In this document: one piece after another, positions 16,449-25,542 of the stretch
Numbering within the stretch: position 1 is the stretch's first letter
Layout: each line of letters starts with the position of its first letter
Source: Betaproteobacteria bacterium
Lineage (GTDB): Bacteria; Pseudomonadota; Gammaproteobacteria; Burkholderiales; Casimicrobiaceae
Reading direction: 5' to 3'
NCBI GenBank assembly: GCA_016861105.1
Contig: BOKS01000011.1
Span: 112,767 to 176,766 of the forward strand
DNA length: 64,000 bases
Notes under the pieces: generated by a model
The model's database searches: none
What the model was told of the DNA's origin: nothing
The model's input: the letters and a program-made list of their open reading frames with translations, nothing else
Translations under genes and position numbers: made by a program

Positions 16449-17054
16449 TCAGCGGGGCGGCGGCGCGAACGTGCCGCGGACGTCGGATCGGAGCTTCGCG
16501 GTCCTCGCCTCGTTGTCGAGCACGAGCCCGGTGGCGTGGATGATGCCACGCGGCTCCGTGATCGTCACCGGGCGGTCCGTCGACGCGCGGTTCTCCTTCG
16601 GCACGACGTGCAGGAACTCGGTCGACAGCGTCACCGGTCCTGCGCCTTCCGCGCCCGGCTCGCCGGCGCGCGCCGCCTTCACGTCGCCTTCGAAGTACGC
16701 GTGCTCGCGGTCGCCGGAGACGCGGGCGCGGTCGGCCTGCACCTCGAACACCGGCCGGCCCGGCTGCGTCAGCCGGAAGCGCGGGTCGTCGAACTCGACG
16801 GTGCCGTCGTCGGGAAAGTGGCGCGCGCGCGAGGCCGCGAGCGTCTGCACCGCCCGGCCCTCGGCGTCGAGCTCCACGCCGCGCACGCCCTGCGCGAACA
16901 GGTCCGGGTCGTGGCGCGCGTTGCCGTCGCGCGGGCCGCCGCCGTCCTGCACCTGCGCGTCCAGCCACCACGTCAGCGCCGCGAGTCCGGCGAGCAGCAG
17001 GATCGGCATCCACGCGATCACGCGGTCGAGCGCGCGCCGGCTCGGAAACTCCAT
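16449..17054 (-). CDS. lptC: LptC, inner-membrane LPS-transport protein
   Basis: 201 aa. One N-terminal membrane helix ([20 protein letters not shown]), then a periplasmic beta-jellyroll of the LptC type ([18 protein letters not shown], then [11 protein letters not shown], then [20 protein letters not shown]). It receives LPS from LptBFG and passes it to LptA. ATG at 17054 overlaps the kdsC stop by one base (TGATG). Confidence 0.92.
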   Translation of the reverse strand: MEFPSRRALDRVIAWMPILLLAGLAALTWWLDAQVQDGGGPRDGNARHDPDLFAQGVRGVELDAEGRAVQTLAASRARHFPDDGTVEFDDPRFRLTQPGRPVFEVQADRARVSGDREHAYFEGDVKAARAGEPGAEGAGPVTLSTEFLHVVPKENRASTDRPVTITEPRGIIHATGLVLDNEARTAKLRSDVRGTFAPPPR

Positions 17055-17614
17055 CACGCCCCCCCGGGCGGCGACGCGTGCGCCGCCTCCGCCTCGTCGA
17101 GGCGCCCCTGCGCGGCGAGGATCAGCTCGGCGATCTCGCGGACCGCGCCGCGCCCTCCGGCGCTCGCGGTCACGTGGCGGGCACGGCGGCGCACGCTCGC
17201 CGGCGCGTGCGGCACCGCGACGCCGAGCCCGCAGGCGATCAGCAGCGGGACGTCCGGCAGGTCGTCGCCCACGTGCGCGCACGCCTCGGGGGCAAGCGCG
17301 AGGGCGGCGCGCAGCCGCTCCCACGGCGGGCGCTTGTGCTCGGCGCCGAGCACCACGTGCGCGACGCCGAGGTGCTGCGCGCGGTGGCGCACCGACGGCG
17401 CGTTGCTGCCCGTGATCCACGCGACCTCGATGCCCGCGCGCTGGAGCATCTTGATGCCCTGGCCGTCGAGCGCCGAGTACGCCTTGAACTCGTGGCCGTG
17501 ATCGTCGACGTAGATGCGGCCGTCGGTCAGCACGCCGTCGACGTCGAGCGTCACCAGCCGGATCGCGCGCGCCCGCGCGACCACCTCGTCCGACGGGTGC
17601 GCCGCGCCCCTCAC
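17054..17614 (-). CDS. kdsC: KdsC, 3-deoxy-D-manno-octulosonate 8-phosphate phosphatase
   Basis: 186 aa HAD phosphatase without cap. Motif [17 protein letters not shown], then motif [16 protein letters not shown], Lys in [13 protein letters not shown] and motif [16 protein letters not shown]. It releases Kdo from Kdo-8-phosphate, the last step before activation. GTG at 17614 forms a GTGA overlap with kdsD, whose product supplies the pathway's arabinose-5-phosphate. Confidence 0.95.
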   Translation of the reverse strand: MRGAAHPSDEVVARARAIRLVTLDVDGVLTDGRIYVDDHGHEFKAYSALDGQGIKMLQRAGIEVAWITGSNAPSVRHRAQHLGVAHVVLGAEHKRPPWERLRAALALAPEACAHVGDDLPDVPLLIACGLGVAVPHAPASVRRRARHVTASAGGRGAVREIAELILAAQGRLDEAEAAHASPPGGA

Positions 17615-18618
17615 AGCACGCGCGCGCGGAACAGGTCGTGCATGTGCAGCGCGCCGACGAGGCGGCCGCCGTCGTCGACGACGAGGAGCTGCATGACGCG
17701 CGGCACCGTCTCCATCCGCTCGACGCACTCGATGGCGAGCCGGTCGGGGCCGATCGAGCGCGGACCGCGCGTCATCAGCGAGCGCACGAGCGTGTCGCGG
17801 AAGTGGACCCCGCGCTCGACGGCGCGGCGCAGGTCGCCGTCTGTGAAGATGCCGGCGACGCGCCCGTCCGCCTCCAGCACGACGGTCATCCCCATGCCCT
17901 TGCCGCCCATCTCGATCACGGCGTCCGCGAGCGTGGCCGTGGCGGCCACGGTCGGCAGGTCGTCGCCGGTGCGCATCACGTCGGCGACCCGCGTCAGCAG
18001 CCGGCGGCCGAGCGCGCCGCCGGGATGCGAGCGCGCGAAGTCGTCGGCGGAGAATCCGCGCGCGTCGAGCAGCGCCAGCGCGAGCGCGTCGCCGAGCGCC
18101 AGCGCGGCCGTCGTGCTCGCGGTCGGCGCGAGCCCCAGCGGGCAGGCCTCGCTGCCCACGCTGGCGTCGAGGTGGACGTCGGCGGCGCGGGCGAGCGCGG
18201 AGCGGTCGCTGCCCGTCACGGCGATCATGCGCGCCCCGGTGCGACGCAGGTGCGGCGCGAGCGCGACGAGCTCGTCGGTCTCGCCGGAGTTCGACAGCAC
18301 GACCACCACGTCGTCGGCCGTGATCATGCCGAGGTCGCCGTGGCTCGCCTCCACGGGGTGGACGAAGAACGCAGGCGTTCCGGTCGACGCCAGCGTCGCC
18401 GCGAGCTTGCGGCCCACGTGGCCCGACTTGCCGATGCCCGACACGACGACCCGGCCGCGGCAGCCGAGCACCATCGCGACGGCCGCCACGAACGACGCGC
18501 CGAGGCGCTCGCCCAGCGCGGCGATGGCGCGCGCCTCGACGGCGAGCACGTCGCGCGCGAGCGACAGCACGCGCGCCTCGTCGAGCGGCGCGACGGCGCG
18601 GTCGGCGACTGCGTTCAT
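17611..18618 (-). CDS. kdsD: KdsD, arabinose-5-phosphate isomerase
   Basis: 335 aa. SIS domain (SGIGKSGHVGRKLAATLASTGTPAFFVHPVEASHGDLGM in segments typical of KdsD, and VLSNSGETDELVALAPHLRR), then two CBS motifs (VADVMRTGDDLPTVAATATLADA and GIFTDGDLRRAVERG). It converts ribulose-5-phosphate to arabinose-5-phosphate for Kdo synthesis. It is the first gene of the kds-lpt run; a TATACT lies just before its ATG. It is divergent from the antiporter gene. Confidence 0.95.
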   Translation of the reverse strand: MNAVADRAVAPLDEARVLSLARDVLAVEARAIAALGERLGASFVAAVAMVLGCRGRVVVSGIGKSGHVGRKLAATLASTGTPAFFVHPVEASHGDLGMITADDVVVVLSNSGETDELVALAPHLRRTGARMIAVTGSDRSALARAADVHLDASVGSEACPLGLAPTASTTAALALGDALALALLDARGFSADDFARSHPGGALGRRLLTRVADVMRTGDDLPTVAATATLADAVIEMGGKGMGMTVVLEADGRVAGIFTDGDLRRAVERGVHFRDTLVRSLMTRGPRSIGPDRLAIECVERMETVPRVMQLLVVDDGGRLVGALHMHDLFRARVL

Positions 18619-18624
18619 CGGCCA

Positions 18625-18630
18625 AGTATA
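18625..18630 (-). promoter_or_regulatory. -10 box for the kdsD-lpt operon
   Basis: Minus-strand TATACT. Its spacing predicts transcription starting at or within a base or two of the kdsD ATG (18618), suggesting a leaderless or near-leaderless message. The -35 is weak. Confidence 0.4.
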
Positions 18631-18677
18631 CCGTCGCGTCCCGGCGTCCCGGACGCGTGCGCCCCCCGCGCGCGTGC

Positions 18678-18683
18678 TAGATT
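18678..18683 (+). promoter_or_regulatory. Candidate -10 box for the KefB-type gene
   Basis: TAGATT, 26 nt before the ATG at 18709, in the 90-nt gap divergent from kdsD. No clear -35. Confidence 0.3.
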
Positions 18684-18708
18684 GGCGCGACGCCCGGCCG
18701 ACGCGCCC

Positions 18709-20673
18709 ATGCCCGCAACGCTCGCCACCATCCTCGTGCTGCTGGGCGCCTCGGTGGCGGTCGTCGTGGCGTGCCGCCAGCTGCGGCTGCCGCCGATCCT
18801 CGGCTACCTGCTGGTCGGCATCGCCGTCGGGCCGCACGCCGCGGGGTGGGTCGAGGACTCGCACGCGACCCGCTACCTCGCGGAGTTCGGCGTCGTCTTC
18901 CTGATGTTCTCGCTGGGGCTCGAGTTCAGCCTCGCGCAGCTCCGCGCGATGCGGCGCGCGGTGTTCGGCCTCGGCCTCGCACAGGTCGGCGTCACCACGC
19001 TCGCCGGGGCCGTCGCGCTGCCGCTGGCCGGATTCCCGTGGCAGGCGGGGCTGGTGCTCGGCGGGGCGCTGGCGATGAGCTCGACGGCGATCGTCTCGAA
19101 GATGCTGGCCGAGCGCGACGAGCTCGCCACGCCGCACGGCCGCGACGCCATCGCCATCCTGCTGTTCCAGGACCTCGCGGTCGTCGCGTTCCTGATCGTG
19201 ATCCCGGCCCTGGGCCGCGATCCCGAGGAGCTCACGATCGCGCTCGGCCTCGCCGCGCTCAAGGGTGCGGTGGCGCTGACCCTGATCCTCGGCCTCGGGC
19301 AGCGGCCGATGCGCGCGTTGTTCGACCTCGTCGCGCGCCAGCGCAGCGCCGAGCTCTTCGTGCTGAACGTCCTGCTGGTGACGCTCGGGCTCGCGGCGCT
19401 CACCGGGCTCGTCGGCCTGTCGCTGGCGCTCGGCGCGTTCCTCGCCGGCATGCTGATCGCCGAGACCGAGTTCCGGCACCAGGTCGAGGAGGACATCAAG
19501 CCGTTCCGCGACGTGCTGCTCGGCCTGTTCTTCGTCACCGTCGGCATGTCGCTCGACCTGCAGGCGGTCGCCGGCCGCTGGGCGCTCGTGCTGCTGCTGC
19601 TCGCCGTGCCGCTGGCGTTCAAGCTCCTCCTCGTCGTCGGCCTCGCGCGGGCGTTCGGCGCGCCGCTCGCCTCGAGCCTGCGCACCGGCTTCTACCTCGC
19701 GCAGGCCGGCGAACTCGCGCTGGTGATGCTGGCGCTCGCGCGCGACTCGGCGATCGTGGACGCGTCGCTGGCGCAGCCGGTGCTCGCGGCCATGGTGCTG
19801 TCGATGCTGGCCGCGCCGCTGGTCATCCAGTTCGCCGATCCGATCGTGCGCGCGCTGACGGCGAACGACTGGCTGGCGCGCGCCGCGCAACTCACGACGA
19901 TCGCGTCCACGGCGATGGCGCGGCAGGAGCACGTGGTGATCTGCGGCTACGGCCGCAGCGGCCAGAACCTTGCGCGCCTGCTCGCCCGCGAGGGCATCGC
20001 GTTCGTCGCGCTGGACAACGACCCGGAGCGCGTCCGCGCGGCGGCGGCCGCGGGCGCATCCGTCGTGTACGGCGACGCGGGGCGGCGCGAGGCGCTCGCC
20101 GCCGCCGGGCTGCACAAGGCGCGCGCGCTCGCCATCACGTTCGCGGACAGGCGCGGCGCGCTCAGGATCCTGCACCACGTGCAGGCGCTGCGGCCCGACC
20201 TGCCGGTGGTCGTGCGCACCGTCGACGATGCGGATCTCGAGCGGCTGGCCGGTGCCGGGGCGACCGAGGTCGTCCCCGAGGTGCTGGAGGGCAGCCTGAT
20301 GCTCGCGGCGCAGACGCTGCTGCTGCTCGGCGTGCCGCTCAACCGGGTGCTCGCGTGCGTCGCTTCCGTCCGCGAGCAGCGCTACGGGTTGCTGCGCGGC
20401 TTCTTCCGGGGCGCGACGGACGTGTCCGCCGAGGACGACGGCCTACAGCCGCGGCTGCAGGCCGTCGTCCTGACCGTGGGAGCGGCGGCGGTCGGGCGCA
20501 CGCTCGCCGACCTGGGGCTCGACGGACTGGCCGAGGTCACCGGCGTGCGCCGGCCCGGGCGTCCCCCTTCGCTGCCCGCGCCCGACCTGCGGCTCGCGGC
20601 CGGCGACGTGGTGGTGCTGCTCGGCCGGCCGAAGGAACTGGCCGTCGCGGAGGCGCGGCTGCTCGAAGGGTAG
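18709..20673 (+). CDS. Monovalent cation:proton antiporter of the KefB/YbaL type with TrkA domains
   Basis: 654 aa. The N-terminal 390 residues form the CPA2 Na+/H+ exchanger domain, with about 12 hydrophobic helices and motifs LRLPPILGYLLVGIAVGP and LLFQDLAVVAFLIVIPAL. A TrkA-N Rossmann domain follows (HVVICGYGRSGQNLARLL, nucleotide-binding GxGxxG), then a TrkA-C-like domain at the end (LAAGDVVVLLGRPKEL). It probably moves potassium in exchange for protons, gated by the nucleotide-binding domain. kefB, kefC and ybaL cannot be separated here. Many betaproteobacteria carry it divergent from kdsD. Confidence 0.9.
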   Translation: MPATLATILVLLGASVAVVVACRQLRLPPILGYLLVGIAVGPHAAGWVEDSHATRYLAEFGVVFLMFSLGLEFSLAQLRAMRRAVFGLGLAQVGVTTLAGAVALPLAGFPWQAGLVLGGALAMSSTAIVSKMLAERDELATPHGRDAIAILLFQDLAVVAFLIVIPALGRDPEELTIALGLAALKGAVALTLILGLGQRPMRALFDLVARQRSAELFVLNVLLVTLGLAALTGLVGLSLALGAFLAGMLIAETEFRHQVEEDIKPFRDVLLGLFFVTVGMSLDLQAVAGRWALVLLLLAVPLAFKLLLVVGLARAFGAPLASSLRTGFYLAQAGELALVMLALARDSAIVDASLAQPVLAAMVLSMLAAPLVIQFADPIVRALTANDWLARAAQLTTIASTAMARQEHVVICGYGRSGQNLARLLAREGIAFVALDNDPERVRAAAAAGASVVYGDAGRREALAAAGLHKARALAITFADRRGALRILHHVQALRPDLPVVVRTVDDADLERLAGAGATEVVPEVLEGSLMLAAQTLLLLGVPLNRVLACVASVREQRYGLLRGFFRGATDVSAEDDGLQPRLQAVVLTVGAAAVGRTLADLGLDGLAEVTGVRRPGRPPSLPAPDLRLAAGDVVVLLGRPKELAVAEARLLEG

Positions 20674-20700
20674 GCCCGGTGGCGCGGCGACGCCGTGGAG

Positions 20701-20725
20701 CGGCGGCCCTGTCCGGGCCACGCCG
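20701..20725 (+). terminator. Candidate terminator hairpin after the antiporter gene
   Basis: CGGCGGCCC and GGGC-CA-CGCCG can form a 9-bp stem with a 2-nt bulge and a 5-nt loop. No T run follows, so intrinsic strength is uncertain. Confidence 0.35.
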
Positions 20726-20764
20726 GCCGGGCGCCGGCGACGCCGCGTAACTGACCGCGGGTCA

Positions 20765-20793
20765 TTGAAGTCGCCGCGGCAGGCCGATAGAAT
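20765..20793 (+). promoter_or_regulatory. Sigma-70 promoter of the mla operon
   Basis: TTGAAG at 20765-20770 and TAGAAT at 20788-20793 with an ideal 17-nt spacer. Expected start near 20800, about 26 nt before the mlaF GTG. One of the best-looking promoters in the window. Confidence 0.65.
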
Positions 20794-20825
20794 GACCGGT
20801 CCTCCCGCCTCATTGCCGCAAATCC

Positions 20826-21668
20826 GTGAAGACCGCCCCGTCGCCCGCCGCGGCGACGTTCGACACCCGTTGCGCCAACGCCGTCGAGCTCTCGGGGGTG
20901 ACGTTCGGCTACGACCGCCGCACGATCCTGAAGGGCATCGACATGACGATCCCGCGCGGCAAGGTCGTCGCGATCATGGGCGGGTCGGGCTGCGGGAAGA
21001 CCACGATCCTGAGGCTGATCGGCGGCTCGCTGCGCCCGAGGTCGGGCAGGATCGTCGTCGCCGGACAGTCGGTCCCGCAGCTCGACCGCGACGGCCTGTA
21101 CGCGCTGCGCCGCCGCATCGGCATGCTGTTCCAGTTCGGCGCGCTCTTCACCGACCTCACGGTGTTCGAGAACGTCGCGTTCCCCATGCGCGAGCACACG
21201 GACCTGCCGGACGAGGCGATCCGCGACCTCGTGCTGATGAAGCTCAACGCCGTCGGCCTGCGCGGCGCGGCGCAGCTCAAGCCGGCCGAGCTGTCGGGCG
21301 GCATGGGGCGGCGCGTGGCGCTGGCGCGCGCCGTCGCGCTCGACCCGATGCTGGTGATGTACGACGAGCCGTTCGCCGGCCTCGACCCCATCTCGCTGGG
21401 CGTGGTCGGCCAGCTGATCCGCCGGATGAACGACGCCCTCGGCATCACGTCGATCGTCGTCACGCACGACGTCTACGAGTCGCTGAAGATCGTCGACCAC
21501 CTGTACTTCGTGAGCGAGGGCCGCATCGTCGCCGGCGGCACGCCCGACGAGGTGCGCGCCTCGTCGGATCCCTTCGTCCGCCAGTTCCTCGACGGCGCGC
21601 CCGACGGGCCGGTGCCGTTCCACTACGCGGCGCGCCCGCTGGAGCAGGAGTTCGTCCGTGCCCGCTGA
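20826..21668 (+). CDS. mlaF: MlaF, phospholipid-transport ATPase
   Basis: 280 aa ABC ATPase. Walker A IMGGSGCGKTTILRLI, Q-loop GMLFQFGALFTDLTVFEN, signature ELSGGMGRRVALARAV, Walker B LVMYDEPFAGLDP, switch VVTHDVYESLKI. The FQFGALFTDLTV stretch is typical of MlaF. Drives retrograde phospholipid transport that keeps the outer leaflet asymmetric. The GTG start is used; it overlaps mlaE by 11 nt. Confidence 0.96.
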   Translation: MKTAPSPAAATFDTRCANAVELSGVTFGYDRRTILKGIDMTIPRGKVVAIMGGSGCGKTTILRLIGGSLRPRSGRIVVAGQSVPQLDRDGLYALRRRIGMLFQFGALFTDLTVFENVAFPMREHTDLPDEAIRDLVLMKLNAVGLRGAAQLKPAELSGGMGRRVALARAVALDPMLVMYDEPFAGLDPISLGVVGQLIRRMNDALGITSIVVTHDVYESLKIVDHLYFVSEGRIVAGGTPDEVRASSDPFVRQFLDGAPDGPVPFHYAARPLEQEFVRAR

Positions 21669-22461
21669 GAGGGTCGTGCGCGGCGTGCGCAAGGTCGGCG
21701 CGACGACGCTCGCGATCCTGCAGCGCCTGGGCTTCGCCACGCGCTTCTTCGCGGCGGTCGTCTGGCACTCGCCGCAGGCGTTCCGCCGCCTGCAGCTCAC
21801 GCTGCGCGAGATCTATTTCGCGGGCGTGCTGTCGCTGGTCATCATCCTCGTCTCCGGGATGTTCGTCGGCATGGTGCTGGCGCTGCAGGGCTACGACGTC
21901 CTGAACCGCTACGGCGCCAACGACTCGCTCGGCATCCTGGTCGCGCTGTCGCTGGTGCGGGAACTCGGCCCGGTCGTCGCCGGTCTGCTGTTCGCGAGCC
22001 GCGCGGGCAGCGCGATCACCGCCGAGATCGGCCTGATGAAGGCGACCGACCAGCTCGCGGCGATGGAGATGATGGCCGTGGATCCGCTCGCGCGCGTCGT
22101 CGCCCCGCGCTTCTGGGGCGGGATCGTGTCGATGCCGCTGCTCGCCGCGCTGTTCTCGACGCTCGGCGTCTTCGGCGCGTGGCTGGTCGGCGTGAAGCTG
22201 ATCGGGCTCGACAACGGCGCGTTCTGGGGCAACATGCAGGCCGCCGTCGACTTCCGCGAGGACATCGTCAACGGCTTCATCAAGAGCGTCGTGTTCGGCG
22301 TCATCGTGAGCCTCATCGCCGTGTTCGAGGGCTACGACGCCAAGCCCACGGCCGAGGGCGTCTCGTCGGCGACCACGCGCACCGTCGTCGAGTCGGCGCT
22401 GACGATCCTCGCGGCCGACTTCGTGCTCACCGTGTTCATGTTCCGCGGCGTGGGCGTCTAG
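21658..22461 (+). CDS. mlaE: MlaE, phospholipid-transport permease
   Basis: 267 aa MlaE/YrbE permease with about five membrane helices. Family motifs LREIYFAGVLSLVIILVSGMFVGMVLALQG, RELGPVVAGLLFASRAGSAITAEIG and MKATDQLAAMEMMAVDP appear in order. Partner of MlaF. GTG 21658 lies inside the end of mlaF, implying coupled translation. Confidence 0.95.
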   Translation: MPAERVVRGVRKVGATTLAILQRLGFATRFFAAVVWHSPQAFRRLQLTLREIYFAGVLSLVIILVSGMFVGMVLALQGYDVLNRYGANDSLGILVALSLVRELGPVVAGLLFASRAGSAITAEIGLMKATDQLAAMEMMAVDPLARVVAPRFWGGIVSMPLLAALFSTLGVFGAWLVGVKLIGLDNGAFWGNMQAAVDFREDIVNGFIKSVVFGVIVSLIAVFEGYDAKPTAEGVSSATTRTVVESALTILAADFVLTVFMFRGVGV

Positions 22462-22488
22462 CCGCGCCGCACCGGAAGGGAGACCGCG

Positions 22489-22956
22489 ATGAACCGCGCC
22501 ACCATCGACCTGTGGGTCGGCGTCTTCGTCCTGATCGGGATCGGCGCCCTGATCTTCCTGTCGCTGCGCGTGGGCAACCTGCTCACGACGTCGAACGCCC
22601 CCGGCTACCGCCTCGAGGCGCGCTTCGACAACGTGGCCGGCCTGAAGCCGCGCGCGCCGGTGAAGGCCGCCGGGGTGGTCGTGGGGCGGGTGGAGCGCAT
22701 CGTGCTCGACCCGCAGACCTACGAGGCGTCGGTCACGATGCGCATCGACCAGGGCTTCCAGTTTACGCGCGACACGATCGCGTCGGTGCTCACCTCGGGC
22801 CTGCTCGGCGAGGTCTACATCGGCCTGGACGCGGGCGGCGACAGCCAGATGCTCGCCGACGGCGGCCGCATCGCCAAGACGCAGTCCGCCCTGGTCATCG
22901 AGAAGCTGATCGGTCAGTTCATGCTCGATCGCGCCTCCGCGGCGCCCGACAAGTGA
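22489..22956 (+). CDS. mlaD: MlaD, MCE-domain periplasmic subunit
   Basis: 155 aa. N-terminal membrane helix (LWVGVFVLIGIGALIFLSL), then one MCE domain (YRLEARFDNVAGLKPRAPVKAAGVVVGRV, SGLLGEVYIGLDAG). MlaD hexamers form the ring through which lipid passes between MlaFEB and MlaC. A GGAAGGGAG ribosome-binding site precedes the ATG. Confidence 0.95.
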   Translation: MNRATIDLWVGVFVLIGIGALIFLSLRVGNLLTTSNAPGYRLEARFDNVAGLKPRAPVKAAGVVVGRVERIVLDPQTYEASVTMRIDQGFQFTRDTIASVLTSGLLGEVYIGLDAGGDSQMLADGGRIAKTQSALVIEKLIGQFMLDRASAAPDK

Positions 22957-22964
22957 GGACCGCC

Positions 22965-23666
22965 ATGACGCTCCGCCCGCTCGCGTGGGCCGCGCTCGCC
23001 GCCGCGCTGCTGTCCGGCTGCGCGACGACCACGGGCTCGCGCGACGACCCGCTCGAGCCGTTCAACCGCGCGATGTACGCGATCCACGAGCCGATCGACC
23101 GCGACGTGGTGCAGCCGATCGCCCGTGCGTGGCTCGAGCTGCCGGCGGCGCTGCGCCAGCCGGTGACGAACTTCTTCGGCAACATCGACGACCTCTTCTC
23201 CGGCGTCAACGGCGTGCTCCAGGGCAAGACCGAGAAGGCCGCGCACGACTTCGGGCGCGTGATGACGAACTCGCTGTACGGGCTCGGCGGGCTGATCGAC
23301 GTGGCCTCCGGCGCCGGCATCCCGAAGGGCGAGGAGGACTTCGGCCAGACCTTCGGCGTGTGGGGCATCCCGCACGGGCCTTACCTCTTCGTTCCGGTCT
23401 TCGGGCCGACGACCGTCCGCGACGGGACCGGCGTGATCATCCGCGCCTACACGACGCCGGTCGGCTACCTCGAGGACGTCTCGGCGCGCAACACCCTGTG
23501 GGGCGTGGGACTGCTCGACCTGCGCGCGCAGGCGCTGGAGACGCAGTCCATCGTGCAGCAGGCCGCGCTGGATCCCTACACGTTCGTTCGCCGCGCTTAC
23601 CTGCAACGGCGCGCCTACCTGACCTACGATGGCAGGCCCCCGACGCCCAAGGAGGACGACGAATGA
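22965..23666 (+). CDS. mlaA: MlaA (VacJ), outer-membrane lipoprotein
   Basis: 233 aa. Lipoprotein signal with lipobox LLSGC; Cys about 19 is the lipidation site. VacJ core: DPLEPFNRAMYAIHEPID, PVTNFFGNIDDLFSGVN, FGRVMTNSLYGLGGLID, DFGQTFGVWGIPHGPYLF, PTTVRDGTG. MlaA removes misplaced phospholipids from the outer leaflet. Inclusion of mlaA inside mlaFEDACB is common in betaproteobacteria, unlike enterobacteria. Confidence 0.95.
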   Translation: MTLRPLAWAALAAALLSGCATTTGSRDDPLEPFNRAMYAIHEPIDRDVVQPIARAWLELPAALRQPVTNFFGNIDDLFSGVNGVLQGKTEKAAHDFGRVMTNSLYGLGGLIDVASGAGIPKGEEDFGQTFGVWGIPHGPYLFVPVFGPTTVRDGTGVIIRAYTTPVGYLEDVSARNTLWGVGLLDLRAQALETQSIVQQAALDPYTFVRRAYLQRRAYLTYDGRPPTPKEDDE

Positions 23667-24280
23667 CGCACCGACGCCCCTTCGCGCCCGCCGCGCTGTT
23701 CGCGGTGGCGCTCGCCTTCGCCGGGCCGCTGCTCGCGCAGGAGGCGCCCGACGCGCTGGTGAAGCGCGTCTCCCAGGAGACCATCGACCTCATCCGGTCG
23801 GACCCGAAGCTGCAGGCCGGCGATCCCGCGCGCGTGCAGGAGGTCATCGAGTCGCGCCTGCTGCCGCACTTCGACTTCTCGCGCATGACGCAGTTGGCGA
23901 TGGGCCGCAACTGGCGCGCCGCGTCCCCCGAGCAGCAGAAGCGCCTGACCGACGAGTTCCGCACCCTGCTCGTGCGCACCTACTCGAACGCGCTGACGCA
24001 GTACCGCGACGAGACGATCCAGCTGCGGCCGTTCCGGCCCGAGGCCGGTGCGGCCGACGTGACCGTCCGCACGGAGGTGGTCCGCCAGGGGCGCCCCCCG
24101 GTGCAGATCGACTACGGCATGACCAGGACGCAGAACGGCTGGAAGGCCTACGATGTGATCGTCGGCGGCGTGTCGCTGGTCACCAACTACCGGGACGAGT
24201 TCAACGAGCAGGTGAAGGCGGGCGGCGTCGACGGCCTGATCCGCACGCTCGCCGACAAGAACAGGACGGGCGCCAAGTGA
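23663..24280 (+). CDS. mlaC: MlaC, periplasmic phospholipid carrier
   Basis: 205 aa. Signal peptide ending at AGPLLAQEA, then the Tol-Tol-Ttg2/MlaC fold (IESRLLPHFDFSRMTQLAMGRNWRAASPEQQKRLTDEFRTLLVRTY; WKAYDVIVGGVSLVTNYRDEF in parts). It shuttles lipids between MlaA and MlaD. Its ATG overlaps the mlaA stop (ATGA), and its own stop overlaps the mlaB GTG. Confidence 0.95.
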   Translation: MTHRRPFAPAALFAVALAFAGPLLAQEAPDALVKRVSQETIDLIRSDPKLQAGDPARVQEVIESRLLPHFDFSRMTQLAMGRNWRAASPEQQKRLTDEFRTLLVRTYSNALTQYRDETIQLRPFRPEAGAADVTVRTEVVRQGRPPVQIDYGMTRTQNGWKAYDVIVGGVSLVTNYRDEFNEQVKAGGVDGLIRTLADKNRTGAK

Positions 24281-24615
24281 TCGAGTCGGACAGCGTCGAT
24301 CGCGCCGAGCCGGGCGCCTTCGCCGTGAGCGAGGACGGCCGCCGCTGGGTGTTCACCGGGGCGCTCACGTTCGAGGACGCCGCGCGCGTCCTCGAGGACT
24401 CGCGGGAGCTGCCGCTGCCGACGGGCGGTCACGTCGACTTCTCGGGGCTGCACGCCGCGGACTCCGCGGCGCTCGCCGTGCTGTTCGCGCTCCGGCGCCG
24501 GGCGTCCGCCGAGCGCCGCAGGCTCGTGTTCGACGGCCTGCCGCCGGGCGTGGCGGCGCTGGCGCGCGTCTACGGCATCGAGGAGCTCGTCTTCCCGCAG
24601 CACGCGGCGCACTGA
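24277..24615 (+). CDS. mlaB: MlaB, STAS-domain subunit
   Basis: 112 aa STAS domain: GRRWVFTGALTFEDAARVLEDS, VDFSGLHAADSAALAVLFALRRRA, LPPGVAALARVYGIEELV. The conserved Ser/Thr region (AADSAAL) matches MlaB, which binds MlaF and stabilises the complex. GTG at 24277 forms a GTGA overlap with mlaC. Confidence 0.9.
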   Translation: MIESDSVDRAEPGAFAVSEDGRRWVFTGALTFEDAARVLEDSRELPLPTGGHVDFSGLHAADSAALAVLFALRRRASAERRRLVFDGLPPGVAALARVYGIEELVFPQHAAH

Positions 24616-24636
24616 CGCGCGCCGGGGCCGCGCACG

Positions 24637-25542
24637 ATGGTCACGCCAGCGGTCGAGTTCCAGGCGGTCGCGCGCCGCTTCGGCACCGTGCAGGCGCTCG
24701 ACGGCGTGGACCTCGCCGTCGCGCCGGGCGAGTTCTTCGGCCTGCTCGGGCCCAACGGCGCCGGCAAGACGACGCTGATCTCGATCCTCGCCGGGCTGGT
24801 CCGCGCCGACCGCGGGCGCGCGCGCGTGCTCGGCCACGACGTCGTCGACGACTACCGCGAGGCGCGCCGGCTGCTGGGCGTGGTCCCGCAGGAGCTCGTC
24901 TTCGACCCGTTCTTCACCGTGCGCGAGACGCTCGCCTTTCAGGCGGGGTACTTCGGGATCCACGACGCCCGCGCCTGGATCGACGAGATCCTCGAGCGCC
25001 TGGGCCTCGCCGCCAAGGCGGACGCGAACATGCGCTCGCTGTCCGGCGGCATGAAGCGGCGCGTGCTCGTCGGCCAGGCGCTGGTGCACAAGCCGCCCGT
25101 GATCGTGCTCGACGAACCGACCGCCGGCGTCGACGTCGAGCTGCGCCACAGCCTGTGGGCGTTCATCCGCCAGTTGAACGCGTCGGGCCACACGGTCATC
25201 CTGACCACGCACTACCTCGAGGAGGCCGAGGCGCTGTGCGGGCGCATCGCGATGCTGAAGGCCGGGCGCGTGGTCGCGCTCGACTCGACGCACGCCCTGC
25301 TCGCGCGCTTCCCCGGCCTCGGCGTGCGCCTGGTCGCGGACCGGGTGCCGGCGCACTGGGCCGCGCGCGCGCGGCGCCAGGAACCCGGCGCGCTCCACAT
25401 CGCGCTCGCCAGCCACGGCGAGCTCGAGCAGCTCCTCGCCGACCTGCGCGTCGAAGGCATCACCATCGCCGAGCTGTCGATCGGCGCGGCGGACCTCGAG
25501 CAGGTCTTCCTGCGCATCATGCAGGAGGAGCGGGCGGCGTGA
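24637..25542 (+). CDS. ABC-2 type exporter, ATPase subunit (YadG-like)
   Basis: 301 aa. Walker [17 protein letters not shown], signature SLSGGMKRRVLVGQAL, Walker B VIVLDEPTAGVDVELR, switch TTHYLEEAEALCGR. The C-terminal extension (ELSIGAADLEQVFLRIMQE) is typical of the NodI/YadG/CcmA group. The substrate is unknown. Followed by its permease through a GTGA overlap; placed between mlaB and ibaG in many beta- and gammaproteobacteria. Confidence 0.9.
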   Translation: MVTPAVEFQAVARRFGTVQALDGVDLAVAPGEFFGLLGPNGAGKTTLISILAGLVRADRGRARVLGHDVVDDYREARRLLGVVPQELVFDPFFTVRETLAFQAGYFGIHDARAWIDEILERLGLAAKADANMRSLSGGMKRRVLVGQALVHKPPVIVLDEPTAGVDVELRHSLWAFIRQLNASGHTVILTTHYLEEAEALCGRIAMLKAGRVVALDSTHALLARFPGLGVRLVADRVPAHWAARARRQEPGALHIALASHGELEQLLADLRVEGITIAELSIGAADLEQVFLRIMQEERAA

